Source: Chloroflexota bacterium
GTDB lineage: Bacteria > Chloroflexota > Anaerolineae > Anaerolineales > Villigracilaceae
Direction: 5' to 3'
DNA length: 54,028 nt
Assembly (NCBI GenBank): GCA_029782225.1
Contig: JAKOVF010000383.1
Span: forward strand, 1-54,028
This document shows, one piece after another, positions 44,913 through 53,370 of the stretch; within the stretch, counting starts at the first letter, position 1; each line of letters opens with the position of its first letter. The notes beneath the pieces were generated by a model that saw only the letters and a program-made list of their open reading frames with translations, ran no database searches and had not been told where the DNA came from. Both the position numbers and the translations under genes were made by a program.

Positions 44913-45838
44913 AGATCACTTATTCGATTGTTGCTCCCATCTACAACGAAATAGAAAACCTTCCTGAGCTCTATCACCGCGTCAAGGAAGTGATGGACTC
45001 CAGCGGTGAAACCTGGGAACTCATCCTTGTTGACGATGGTTCCACCGATGGCTCCACGGATAAGATCCGTGAGCTCGCCAAAAAGGACAAATGTGTACGC
45101 CCGGTCATTTTCGCGCGTAACTTTGGTCATCAGGTCGCCATCACTGCCGGCTGGGACTATGCCCGCGGAGACGCTATCGTTATCATCGACGCTGATTTGC
45201 AGGACCCGCCTGAGGTCATCCTGGAGCTGGCGAAGAAATGGCGTGAAGGTTATGAAGTTGTTTATGCCGTGCGTGCCGAGCGCGAAGGCGAGACCTGGTT
45301 CAAGACGTTCACCGCCTCCATGTTCTATCGACTCATCCAGAAGATCACAGATGTGAAGATTCCAGTGGATACGGGTGATTTCCGCCTCATGGATCGCAAA
45401 GTTGTGGATGTGCTCAAGCAAATGCGCGAGCGTCACCGCTTCCCGCGCGGCATGTCTGCCTGGGTAGGGTTCCGGCAGATCGGTGTGGAATACAAGCGGG
45501 CAGCACGCATGGCCGGCGCGACCAAGTATCCGTTCCGCAAGATGCTTAAACTCGCGTTGAATGCGATCACAAGTTTTTCCTATTTTCCTCTGCAGGTGGC
45601 GACCTTTTTTGGCTTTGTCTCGGCTGGCATTGCCATCATTGCCATTCCTGTCGTTGTTTACATGCGCGCCAGCGGATCACAGGCATTTTTTGGTCAGGCG
45701 ACCACCCTGATCGCAGTCCTTTTCCTGGGTGGCGTACAGCTGATCTCGCTTGGCATTCTCGGCGAATACATTGGCCGTTTGTACGATGAGGCGAAGGGCC
45801 GTCCGCTTTATATTGTCAGAGATGCACCAGAAGATTAG
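44909..45838 (+). CDS. GT2 glycosyltransferase (GtrB/DPM1-like)
   Basis: 309 residues, start overlapping the previous stop (ATGA). GT-A catalytic blocks: [16 protein letters not shown] at the N-terminus, [12 protein letters not shown] near 41-52, and [10 protein letters not shown] with the DxD-type Asp pair near 93-102; RLMDRKVVD and a GMSAW block. Two C-terminal membrane helices (about 230-255 and 265-290). Such enzymes transfer a sugar from a nucleotide donor to polyprenyl phosphate on the inner face. Could supply lipid-linked sugar to the membrane protein at 24804. Confidence 0.9.
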   Translation: MKITYSIVAPIYNEIENLPELYHRVKEVMDSSGETWELILVDDGSTDGSTDKIRELAKKDKCVRPVIFARNFGHQVAITAGWDYARGDAIVIIDADLQDPPEVILELAKKWREGYEVVYAVRAEREGETWFKTFTASMFYRLIQKITDVKIPVDTGDFRLMDRKVVDVLKQMRERHRFPRGMSAWVGFRQIGVEYKRAARMAGATKYPFRKMLKLALNAITSFSYFPLQVATFFGFVSAGIAIIAIPVVVYMRASGSQAFFGQATTLIAVLFLGGVQLISLGILGEYIGRLYDEAKGRPLYIVRDAPED

Positions 45839-45870
45839 TTAACGATCATCAATAGACATTAAGCAATGGG

Positions 45871-45899
45871 CAGTCAGCATTTCAAAGCTGGCTGTTTTT
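45871..45899 (+). terminator. Terminator after the GT2 gene, inside a larger palindrome
   Basis: CAGTCAGC (45871-45878) pairs with GCTGGCTG (45887-45894), followed by TTTTT. The hairpin is nested inside a wider inverted repeat ATCAATAGACA (45848-45858) and TGTCTATTGAT (45935-45945), probably another dispersed repeat. Confidence 0.75.
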
Positions 45900-45989
45900 C
45901 TTTATCTGATTTCAAATTGCTGATAACTGCTCACTGTCTATTGATTTCCCTGTATACTTATCGGCATTCTTCAAAACGGAGCCTCACAC

Positions 45990-47153
45990 ATGCCCATCAA
46001 TTTTGACACTGTCCCAAATCGCCGTATTCCCGGTGATGTCAAATGGACTTCTTATCCAAAGGACGTACTTCCTATGTGGGTGGCGGATATGGACTTTCCT
46101 GCGCCCAAGCCGATCCTGGATGCCCTGCGCAAGGCGGTCTCGCAGGGTGTATTGGGCTATCAAATGCCTTCCAAGGAGTTATATGGGACCGTCGCCGCCC
46201 GCATGGACAGGCTCTATAAGTGGAAAATCAAGCCGGAAATGGTCACGGCTGTGACCGGCATCGTGAGCGGATTCAACATCGCCGCGCGCGCATTTTGCAC
46301 TCCGAGGAAAGGCATCCTGGTTCAGACGCCGGTTTACAACGAATTTCTCGCCGTGAAGAATAATGTTGGGATTCCGCAGATTGATATCCCATTACTAAAA
46401 TCCGTGGAGGGCAACATACTGCGTTATGAGATTGACTGGGACCTATTCGAAAAGCGGGCGAAGAAAGCAAGCATATTCCTGCTCTGCAATCCTCATAATC
46501 CACTGGGTATTATCTTCTCCCGCAAGGAATTGACCCGCCTGGCGGAAATCTGCATCCGCAATGATGTTTTGATCGTCTCGGATGAGATCCATTCGGAATT
46601 ACTGCTCGATGACACCAAATTCACTCCAATGGCGAAGCTCTCGTCGGAGATCGCCAAACACACGATTACCTTGATTTCACCTTCAAAGACGTTCAACGTG
46701 CCCGGCCTGTTTTGCGGTTTTGCGATTATTCCGGACCCGGACCTGCGTGAGAAATATGTGAAAACGGTCGCGCGCCTGCGGATTCATGTCGCGAGCCTCG
46801 GACTCGTCGCCGCGCGGGCCGCATTCTCAGGTCAATGCGATGGTTGGCTTAAGGACTTGCGCGGTTACCTGACAGAGAATCGCAACTTCCTTTTGAGCTA
46901 TGTAACGGAATACATGCCGGAGGTCCGCACAACGATCCCGCAGGCGACCTATCTTGGCTGGCTCGATTTCACTTCAACCGCCATTCAAGGCTCAGCTTTT
47001 GAATTCTTCAGGGAAAAAGCGAAAGTTGCCTTGAGTGAAGGGAGAATATTTGGTCAGGAAGGGGAGGGTCACGTCCGCATTAATTTTGGTACCACACGTA
47101 AGATTCTGGAGCAGGGACTCGACCGGATGCGAACAGCACTCAACAAAATATAG
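45990..47153 (+). CDS. patB: PatB/MalY-type C-S lyase (cystathionine beta-lyase like)
   Basis: 387 residues. Fold type I PLP enzyme. Key blocks: MWVADMDFPAPKPI near 30, NPHNPLG near 169-175, SDEIHSEL near 203, and SPSKTFNVPG with the PLP-binding Lys233. This set marks the MalY/PatB subgroup, which cleaves cystathionine or other S-conjugates to pyruvate, ammonia and a thiol, and can act as an aminotransferase. GGAG before the start. No sulfur-amino-acid operon around it. Confidence 0.9.
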   Translation: MPINFDTVPNRRIPGDVKWTSYPKDVLPMWVADMDFPAPKPILDALRKAVSQGVLGYQMPSKELYGTVAARMDRLYKWKIKPEMVTAVTGIVSGFNIAARAFCTPRKGILVQTPVYNEFLAVKNNVGIPQIDIPLLKSVEGNILRYEIDWDLFEKRAKKASIFLLCNPHNPLGIIFSRKELTRLAEICIRNDVLIVSDEIHSELLLDDTKFTPMAKLSSEIAKHTITLISPSKTFNVPGLFCGFAIIPDPDLREKYVKTVARLRIHVASLGLVAARAAFSGQCDGWLKDLRGYLTENRNFLLSYVTEYMPEVRTTIPQATYLGWLDFTSTAIQGSAFEFFREKAKVALSEGRIFGQEGEGHVRINFGTTRKILEQGLDRMRTALNKI

Positions 47154-47232
47154 GAGCATGGTTGAAATTTGGTTTTTCATCGGTTTTTGTTTTCTTTGCA
47201 GACCTTGAACTCCAGACACCTGGAATTACAAA

Positions 47233-47835
47233 ATGACCCTCCATTACGTTGCACTCGGTGATTCCTACACAATCGGTGAAAGTGTTCCTGAAAGTGATCG
47301 CTGGCCGAATCAACTTGCGGCCGCGCTTAAAGCACAGGGCCATCCAGTGGAGGTCACGATCATCGCCCGTACAGGTTGGACTACGGCCGAGCTCTGGCGC
47401 GGGATCCAGGCTGCCCAGCCGCAAGGGACTTATGATCTAGTCTCTCTTCTGATCGGTGTCAATAATCAATACCGCGGTTACGACATTGAAGCTTATCGTG
47501 ACGAATTTCAATTCTTGCTGGGCAAGTCAATTGAATATGCAGGGAGAGGACCGAGTCAGGTCATTGCCCTTTCTATTCCAGATTGGGGAGTGACGCCATT
47601 TTCGGCCGGACAGGATCGGGCTCTGATTGCCTCCGAGATCGACGCGTTCAACAGGGTCAACAGAGAAGAATCACAGCGTGGCGGCGTTCATTATGTGAAT
47701 GTTACGCCTATTTCCCGTCTGGCCGCGGATGACCCCGAACTGGTCGCCTATGACGGCCTGCATCCCTCTGCGAAGATGTATGCAATGTGGGTCGAACTAG
47801 TGTTGCCGGTGGTGATGAAAATCATTAAAAGGTGA
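47233..47835 (+). CDS. SGNH/GDSL-family hydrolase, cytoplasmic
   Basis: 200 residues, no signal peptide. Catalytic blocks: YVALGDSYTIGE (Ser11), Gly near 46, GVNNQYRG as the Asn block, and DGLHPSAKMYAMW with the Asp-x-x-His pair at the end. Likely an esterase or acyl hydrolase; substrate not readable. The stop codon lies inside a perfect palindromic terminator. Confidence 0.85.
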   Translation: MTLHYVALGDSYTIGESVPESDRWPNQLAAALKAQGHPVEVTIIARTGWTTAELWRGIQAAQPQGTYDLVSLLIGVNNQYRGYDIEAYRDEFQFLLGKSIEYAGRGPSQVIALSIPDWGVTPFSAGQDRALIASEIDAFNRVNREESQRGGVHYVNVTPISRLAADDPELVAYDGLHPSAKMYAMWVELVLPVVMKIIKR

Positions 47836-47864
47836 CAGTCACTTCCGAAGTGACTGTCACCTTT
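47828..47864 (+). terminator. Terminator overlapping the SGNH hydrolase stop
   Basis: Perfect 18-bp arms, AAAGGTGACAGTCACTTC and GAAGTGACTGTCACCTTT, around a single central base; the gene's TGA (47833-47835) is within the left arm. It could serve both strands. Confidence 0.8.
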
Positions 47865-47899
47865 CGTGGAATGATAACTTTAGAAATAAAGGAGAAAAT

Positions 47900-48538
47900 A
47901 TGGCTGAACTGGATTACCAGACCGTCCAGGACTATCTTCTCACGCTCGTCCCGCCGCGCGAGGTCGAATTGCTGGAGATGGAAAGATACGCGGAAGAAAA
48001 TGATTTTCCCATTATCGGGCCAATTTGTGGATATTATTGTTATCAACCGGCGCGGATGATCGGGGCAAAATCCATATTTGAACTGGGGTCAGGTTATGGC
48101 TACTCGACGGCCTGGTTCGCAAAAGCATTGAGGGAAAACGGTGGCGGCACTGTCCACCACACCGTCTGGGACGAGGAACTGTCGAAACGCGCCGCCGGCT
48201 ACTTGTCCCGGCTGGGAAGCGCAGAGTTGGTAGAGTTCCACATCTCCGAAGCAGTGGATGCCCTTCGCCAAACGCCAGGCCCATTCGATATCATCTTCAA
48301 CGATATTGATAAACAGGGCTATCCCGCGTCACTACCGGTGATCAAGGACAAACTCAGCAGGGGCGGGATCCTGATCATTGACAACATGCTCTGGCACGGG
48401 CGCATCTTCGATAGTAAGGACGCGTCCCCCGCAACCGAGGGCGTGCGCGCATTTACAAGGATGATCACCGCTGACAGCGATTGGGTTGTATCGCTCGCGC
48501 CGATGCGGGATGGGATGATCGTCGCTTTTCGCAAGTAA
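47900..48538 (+). CDS. SAM-dependent O-methyltransferase
   Basis: 212 residues. Class I methyltransferase of the catechol-O-methyltransferase-like family 3: motif I IFELGSGYGYSTAWFA near 59-74, FNDIDKQGYP carrying a metal-binding Asp, and IIDNMLWHGRIFD, the DN pair typical of cation-dependent members. AAAGGAG lies ahead of ATG. Substrate unknown. Confidence 0.85.
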   Translation: MAELDYQTVQDYLLTLVPPREVELLEMERYAEENDFPIIGPICGYYCYQPARMIGAKSIFELGSGYGYSTAWFAKALRENGGGTVHHTVWDEELSKRAAGYLSRLGSAELVEFHISEAVDALRQTPGPFDIIFNDIDKQGYPASLPVIKDKLSRGGILIIDNMLWHGRIFDSKDASPATEGVRAFTRMITADSDWVVSLAPMRDGMIVAFRK

Positions 48539-48566
48539 AAAAAGCGGATGGGGGTTACCCATCCGC
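48537..48566 (-). terminator. Intrinsic terminator facing the - strand
   Basis: On the - strand GCGGATGGG (48566-48558) pairs with CCCATCCGC (48552-48544), followed by TTTTTTT. No T-run on the + strand, so it serves a - strand transcript. Between it and the HEXXH protein gene (48809) there is no clear gene: only a TATGAT -10-like box near 48758, AAAGGAGG at 48725-48718 and a 32-codon basic frame (48653-48555). Confidence 0.7.
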
Positions 48567-48808
48567 AACTGATAAATCTGTTATGTGCGAGAGAAGAGAA
48601 CGTTTATGCCGAAGCTTTTTCGTCGCGGTGGACGTTCGGTTGGAAACGATCACTCTCAACCACGCAAGGGGCTACGCTCTTCTCTCAGGATTTCTTTTCG
48701 GGGGATTATCTATGGGACCTCCTTTCTCTAAGTTGAATCCATCATACAACGGAATTTTGTGGAGTACATTAAAAAGTGCTATCAATTCTGTAACCAATTG
48801 CTCACAAA

Positions 48809-49345
48809 TCAACTTGCATCAGAATTTATTGGTGTTCTTCGTGTAAGCCAGTAATTGAGTTCTTTATACAATGGAAATAAAGGCAATAAGTCTATACGAT
48901 AACCTTTGCCTGCATGCGCTTGCATCAAATTGCGCGCTTGTGCGAGAATTGTACGATCCCAGTTCAATGGCAGCGTCAGCAATTCTTCCAGAATTGGGGC
49001 AAGCGCAGAATTTGTCAACTTTTTGTAGATGCGAAATTCATATTGCCAGGCATCCAGCTCGCCGTAAACAGATAAAGCTGTCAAAGACCCTTGCTTGAGA
49101 TGACGAGCTTCGTGTATCAGCAACGTCCATGCGCGGGGATTCGCCAGACTTGATTCATATGAGTGACGCACGGAATTCAAATAGATATTCCCCGCCGGTG
49201 TCCAGAATCCGCCGACATTTGCGCGCGCGTGTTTAATTCCAACTTTTGTCCCGCGCGCTCTCAAATAGTTGACAGTCGCGCGTCCCTCTTCACACGAGTT
49301 GGCGACTCGTTCCAAGTATTGTGTGAGCCAGTCAGAATATTGCAC
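48809..49345 (-). CDS. HEXXH-motif protein, putative metalloprotease-like
   Basis: 178 residues, GTG start. HEARH at 78-82 gives the zinc-protease signature His-Glu-x-x-His, in LLIHEARHLKQG, with Glu96 in YGELDAWQ as a possible third ligand (gluzincin-like spacing). No signal peptide or membrane segment. The start lies 6 bp after the stop of the upstream lipoprotein gene, so they are probably co-transcribed. Activity has to be considered unproven. Confidence 0.65.
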   Translation of the reverse strand: MQYSDWLTQYLERVANSCEEGRATVNYLRARGTKVGIKHARANVGGFWTPAGNIYLNSVRHSYESSLANPRAWTLLIHEARHLKQGSLTALSVYGELDAWQYEFRIYKKLTNSALAPILEELLTLPLNWDRTILAQARNLMQAHAGKGYRIDLLPLFPLYKELNYWLTRRTPINSDAS

Positions 49346-49351
49346 AGAGCA

Positions 49352-49831
49352 CTATTTTAGAGCTTTTTCCATAACGCCGCGCAGAAAGGTAATCAACGGC
49401 TCCAGCCCGGAATCTGCAATGGTGACATCATCCACCTGGGCTGCATAAGTTTTAGAGGCACCTTTAAGTTCGATCTCATAGATGAAACAATCAGCACAGG
49501 TACCGCTCAAACCACGCGGCGATGAACTTTGCAAAGATGTGGCCAGAAGGTTCTTCAGTTTCGATGCTTCGTCGGCCGATAATTGCCCTTCAGAAGTAGT
49601 GTTATTGCGCTCATCTGTGACGGTGTATTTCCCGTCCGATGAAATCTCGATGGAACGCGAAAGCCCCATGATGCCGCCAGTATGGCTCATCTTGAGCGTC
49701 CAGCTCTCTCCCAGGTCTGGCAGACTCTGTGTAGCCAGCGGAGCCAATGGAGCCGATGTTACCGGAAGGAGGGGCCCGCATGCGGATACGAGAACCGTGA
49801 AAATCAGCAAACCAACAATAGCTCGTGACAT
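49352..49831 (-). CDS. Lipoprotein of unknown function
   Basis: 159 residues. Lipobox LVSAC with Cys18. The mature part is beta-rich with GIMGLSRSIEISSDGKYTVT and a CADC pair (about 113-116). No family recognised; the repeated beta pattern resembles small inhibitor or lipid-binding lipoproteins. Followed directly by the HEXXH gene. Confidence 0.65.
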   Translation of the reverse strand: MSRAIVGLLIFTVLVSACGPLLPVTSAPLAPLATQSLPDLGESWTLKMSHTGGIMGLSRSIEISSDGKYTVTDERNNTTSEGQLSADEASKLKNLLATSLQSSSPRGLSGTCADCFIYEIELKGASKTYAAQVDDVTIADSGLEPLITFLRGVMEKALK

Positions 49832-49943
49832 TTGAACTCCTTAGTCTATAGAATAGCAAGAAATTGACGGGAATGCAATGCTAATTGTTCCCTTTTCGAC
49901 AGATTTTGATAGGCCAATCGGGTAGAATCAGGCTGGAGAACCT

Positions 49944-51101
49944 ATGCGACGCGTTGCGATTCTTGGAATTGGTCAGACGAAAATAGACGAACATTGGGAC
50001 AAGTCCCTGCGTGAGATCGGGGGGGAGGCTGCTTTTGCAGCCCTGCAGGACGCCGGTCTGGAAAAAGTGGATTCGCTCTTCGTGGGGAATATGCTCTCGC
50101 CGCTTGTCAGCGGACAGAATCAACTCGGGACTTTTTTTGCGGATTGGGTGGGACTCTGGCATCAGGAAGCTGTCAAGATCGAAGCCGCCTGTGGCTCCGG
50201 TGCGGCTGCGTTTCGCGCGGGGCTGATGGCTGTTGCCTCCGGCGAAATCGACTCAGCGCTGGTAGTGGGCGTTGAGAAAATGACAGATAAGGCTGGCCAT
50301 GATGTAACCGCGGCGCTGGCCACCGCCGCTGATTCAGATTATGAAGTGGAGCAGGGGGTCTCCTTCGTAGGCATCAACGCACTGGTCATGCGGCGCTACA
50401 TGCACGAGTACGGCTGGAAGCACGGGGATTTTGCCCCGTTCTCGATCAATGCGCATGCGAACGCGATGCACAATCCAGTTGCGCGGCTTCACCAGAAGAT
50501 CACACTGGATCAATTCGAAAAATCGAGCATGGTCGCGACACCTATCAACCTGCTCGATGCTTCGCCCATTGGCGATGGCGCGGCTGCGGCTGTGCTTGTG
50601 CCGGCGGATAGAGTCGCTTCGATGCCGGGCAGGCCCAAAATAATGGTGGCAGCTTCTGCATCCGCGACAGATACGATTGCTGTCCACTCGCGGAGGGATC
50701 CGCTGTTTTTGTCGGCTGCTTATCAATCCTCACGCCGGGCGTACGAGATGGCAGACGTTACACCGGATGACATTGATGTTTTCGAGTTGCACGACGCCTT
50801 CTCGATCATGTCCGCGTTGTCATTGGAAGCCTCCGGATTTGCAGAGCGTGGTCAGGGACCGCGACTCGGCCTCGATAACGAGATCAGCCCTAAAGGCCGT
50901 GTACCTGTCTGCACGCGTGGCGGGTTAAAGGCGCGCGGTCACCCGGTTGGCGCGACCGGAATGTATCAGATCGTAGAAGTCGTGCAGCAATTACGCGGCG
51001 AATGCGGCGCGACGCAAGTGGAGGGGGCAAGAATCGGCATGGCGCAGAATATCGGTGGCTCTGGCGCGACCATTTTGACGCACATTTTAAAATCAGGTTA
51101 A
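49944..51101 (+). CDS. Thiolase-family acyltransferase (SCP-x-like)
   Basis: 385 residues. Nucleophile Cys83 in EAACGSGAAAF, the HDAF block in FELHDAFSIM, and the catalytic His333 in KARGHPVGATG. The HDAF form and lack of the second C-terminal Cys block (CxGxG reads NIGGSGA) mark the SCP-x/archaeal acetoacetyl-CoA thiolase branch. Such proteins often work with HMG-CoA synthase and an OB-fold DUF35 protein, neither of which is in the window. GGAG precedes ATG. Confidence 0.9.
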   Translation: MRRVAILGIGQTKIDEHWDKSLREIGGEAAFAALQDAGLEKVDSLFVGNMLSPLVSGQNQLGTFFADWVGLWHQEAVKIEAACGSGAAAFRAGLMAVASGEIDSALVVGVEKMTDKAGHDVTAALATAADSDYEVEQGVSFVGINALVMRRYMHEYGWKHGDFAPFSINAHANAMHNPVARLHQKITLDQFEKSSMVATPINLLDASPIGDGAAAAVLVPADRVASMPGRPKIMVAASASATDTIAVHSRRDPLFLSAAYQSSRRAYEMADVTPDDIDVFELHDAFSIMSALSLEASGFAERGQGPRLGLDNEISPKGRVPVCTRGGLKARGHPVGATGMYQIVEVVQQLRGECGATQVEGARIGMAQNIGGSGATILTHILKSG

Positions 51102-51153
51102 ATTCTGGAAACCACCCAAACTGCTCTTATACTGGAGTATACAGGAGGTCCCT

Positions 51154-51540
51154 ATGCCTGAGCGACGCAAACTGAATCGACGTGATTTTTCGTATTACAT
51201 GCGTGTAATGAATGAGCGGACGGGAGAGTTGGTGGGTCATCTATCTGACATCAGCACAGGCGGTTTCAAATTGGAGAGCAGGACACCGGTGACATCAAAC
51301 CAGCAGTATGTCCTGCGGATGGATCTCACCAACGAGATCTCGCAGAAGGATCACTTTGTTTTTGTGGCGCGCAGCCGCTGGTGTCAGAGGCATCCGATTG
51401 ATCCAATGTTGTATAACATTGGATTTGAGATCATCGAAATGACCCCTGAAGACCTGGAAATCTTTGTCCGCATCTTCGAGAAATATGGCTCGCCCGTAAA
51501 AGTTAAGAACAAGGACAACACCGATTACTGGTGGCGTTAG
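51154..51540 (+). CDS. PilZ-domain c-di-GMP receptor protein
   Basis: 128 residues, a single PilZ domain. The c-di-GMP binding pattern is visible: RRKLNRR with Arg5-x3-Arg9, and DISTGG with Asp32-x-Ser34-x-x-Gly37. It probably responds to cyclic di-GMP; targets unknown. AGGAGG precedes ATG. An intrinsic terminator follows. Confidence 0.85.
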   Translation: MPERRKLNRRDFSYYMRVMNERTGELVGHLSDISTGGFKLESRTPVTSNQQYVLRMDLTNEISQKDHFVFVARSRWCQRHPIDPMLYNIGFEIIEMTPEDLEIFVRIFEKYGSPVKVKNKDNTDYWWR

Positions 51541-51561
51541 AAGAGAAGTTTTGGCAAAGGT

Positions 51562-51599
51562 AAATCCATTCCGGATGAGACACGGAATGGATTTTTTTT
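51562..51599 (+). terminator. Intrinsic terminator after the PilZ gene
   Basis: AAATCCATTCCG (51562-51573) pairs with CGGAATGGATTT, then a run of T to 51599. Confidence 0.9.
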
Positions 51600-51646
51600 A
51601 GCCTTACTTTTGTTGTCCGTGCTTAATCTATTGTAAAATAGCCGAA

Positions 51647-52318
51647 ATGAAATATCGAACCGTCCGATCCATTGTCCGCTTCATCATGAACCTCATTGCC
51701 CGCGTGGAAGTGCATGGGATGGAGAACCTGCCCAGGGGTAATTTCATCCTTGCCTCAAACCATCTGGGGAGACTCGACACCGCAATCCTGCTCTATGTCC
51801 TGGATCGCGAAGACATCATTATGCCAATTGCGGAGAAATACAAGGACCATCCGCTGTATGGAATGTTGGGCCGTTCCATCAATGCCGTGTGGCTCAACCG
51901 CTTCGAAGCGGATTATGCGGCCCTGCGCGAAATCCTGAAGCGGATGGAGCAGGGTGGCATGATGGTCATTGCCCCGGAGGGCACACGCTCGAAGACCGAG
52001 GCTTTGCAGGAAGGGAAGATGGGTGTGGCTTTTCTTGCGAGCAAGAGCGGTTATCCGGTCGTGCCTGTGGCCCTGACCGGTACCGAGGATCGGGGCGTGG
52101 TTGAAAATCTCAAACACCTTCGACGTACAAAAATTACCGCAAATGCGGGAAGGCCCTTTTATGTGGAAATCCCAAACGGGAGGGGGCGCGAACAGGCGAT
52201 GCGCGAAGCTACAGACGAAATCATGTGTCACCTTGCGGCGCTGCTGCCGGAAAAATACCGCGGAGTATACGCAGATCATCCACGCTTGACGGAAATCCTG
52301 AAACAGCAGGTGCAATGA
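51647..52318 (+). CDS. plsC: 1-acylglycerol-3-phosphate acyltransferase family protein (1)
   Basis: 223 residues. PlsC motifs: NHLGRLD with His39-x4-Asp44, a Arg block near 82 (WLNRFEADYAAL), APEGTRSKTEALQEGKMG as motif III, and a VPVALTG block as motif IV. Adds an acyl chain to lysophosphatidic acid in membrane lipid synthesis, or a related acceptor. Immediately followed by a paralogue with overlapping start. Confidence 0.9.
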   Translation: MKYRTVRSIVRFIMNLIARVEVHGMENLPRGNFILASNHLGRLDTAILLYVLDREDIIMPIAEKYKDHPLYGMLGRSINAVWLNRFEADYAALREILKRMEQGGMMVIAPEGTRSKTEALQEGKMGVAFLASKSGYPVVPVALTGTEDRGVVENLKHLRRTKITANAGRPFYVEIPNGRGREQAMREATDEIMCHLAALLPEKYRGVYADHPRLTEILKQQVQ

Positions 52319-52983
52319 TGCGAAACCTTGTCCGTTGGTTCGTGCGTACCTTGATCAACCTGTTCGCGAAAGTGGAAATCAGCGGTTATGAACACATTCC
52401 GGGGGGAAGTGACTTTGTGATCGCCACGAATCATCTCGGCATTGTGGACGCACCCCTGGCTTTCTATGCGCTCGACCGCTGGGATATGTACATTGCTGTA
52501 GCGGAGAAGTGGGAGAAAAACCCCTTCCTGAAATGGTTGGGGCAGTATTTCAATTTCATCTTCATTGACCGCTTCAATCCTGATATCAAAGCATTACGCA
52601 GGATTCTGGACTTGATGAAACAGGGGAATGTCATGGTGATCGCACCTGAAGGGACGCGTTCGCGCGTGGGGTCATTGATCGAGGGCAAACCGGGTGTCAG
52701 TTACCTGGCGACGAAACTCAACCGTCCGATCTTGCCGGTTGCCATCTGGGGCACGGAAGATAGAGTGTTCTGGGGGAATGCGAAACGTTTTCGCCGTAAC
52801 TACGTTCACCTCCGGGCCGGCCCCGCGTTTACGCTTCCACCCTTGCCGCGCGAAAACCGCGATCAAGTCTTGAAACAATATACGGATGAGATCATGTGTC
52901 GCATCGCCGTGATGATGCCGGAGAAATATCACGGCGTATATGCAAACCATCCGCGTCTGAGGGAACTGTTAGCAGTTCAGTAA
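52318..52983 (+). CDS. 1-acylglycerol-3-phosphate acyltransferase family protein (2)
   Basis: 221 residues from ATG 52318 (ATG 52315, overlapping the previous stop, is equally possible). Same layout as the upstream gene: NHLGIVD with His39-x4-Asp44, FIDRFNPDIKAL, APEGTRSRVGSLIEGKPG and LPVAIWG. The two share the ends as well (CRIAVMMPEKYHGVYANHPRL against CHLAALLPEKYRGVYADHPRL), so they arose by tandem duplication. One may use a different acceptor. Confidence 0.9.
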   Translation: MRNLVRWFVRTLINLFAKVEISGYEHIPGGSDFVIATNHLGIVDAPLAFYALDRWDMYIAVAEKWEKNPFLKWLGQYFNFIFIDRFNPDIKALRRILDLMKQGNVMVIAPEGTRSRVGSLIEGKPGVSYLATKLNRPILPVAIWGTEDRVFWGNAKRFRRNYVHLRAGPAFTLPPLPRENRDQVLKQYTDEIMCRIAVMMPEKYHGVYANHPRLRELLAVQ

Positions 52984-52986
52984 AAT

Positions 52987-53355
52987 TTAGATCCCTTTTG
53001 CTATCTTTTCAAATTCACCGTTGAGGTGCAGGTAGTATTTTTCCACATCCAGGTGTAAAGCTTGGATCGCATGCTCGGCATAGGCGAGGTCACTCAAGTG
53101 GCGTTCTTTTGTGCCCGTCGGTCCATATGCGCCGCAATCCTCATGATTGATCAGGATTACTTTCTTAATGCCATGCAGTTTATATGACATTTGAATCTGA
53201 TTTTGAATAGAGGAAAAGTCCCTGACCCCGCCTGCCCAAGAAATTCGATCATAGTTCCGTATTCCGAAGCGTTTCGTAAGCCAGTCATTGATATATTGTT
53301 GAAGACGAAAATCCATACAATGCACTACCACTGCTTCACAAGTATGTTCGGACAT
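52987..53355 (-). CDS. Short beta-carbonic-anhydrase-like protein
   Basis: 122 residues. Zinc-site pattern of beta-carbonic anhydrases: Cys13-x-Asp15-x-Arg17 in HCMDFRL and His71-x2-Cys74 in NHEDCGAYG. At 122 residues it is clearly shorter than typical beta enzymes (about 170-220), lacking N- and C-terminal parts, so catalysis is uncertain. AAGGAG sits ahead of ATG. It follows the hydantoinase gene on the same strand, 15 bp away; CO2/bicarbonate handling next to ring-opening chemistry is plausible. Confidence 0.7.
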   Translation of the reverse strand: MSEHTCEAVVVHCMDFRLQQYINDWLTKRFGIRNYDRISWAGGVRDFSSIQNQIQMSYKLHGIKKVILINHEDCGAYGPTGTKERHLSDLAYAEHAIQALHLDVEKYYLHLNGEFEKIAKGI

Positions 53356-53370
53356 GTCATTCTCCTTCGA

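Noticed and set aside
48700..48730. GGGACCTCCTTTCT resembling the 3' end of 16S rRNA (also TACCTCCTTTCT at 12636)
   Set aside because: Only the anti-SD-like stretch matches; no other rRNA sequence surrounds it. Read on the - strand it is an SD-like AAAGGAGG.
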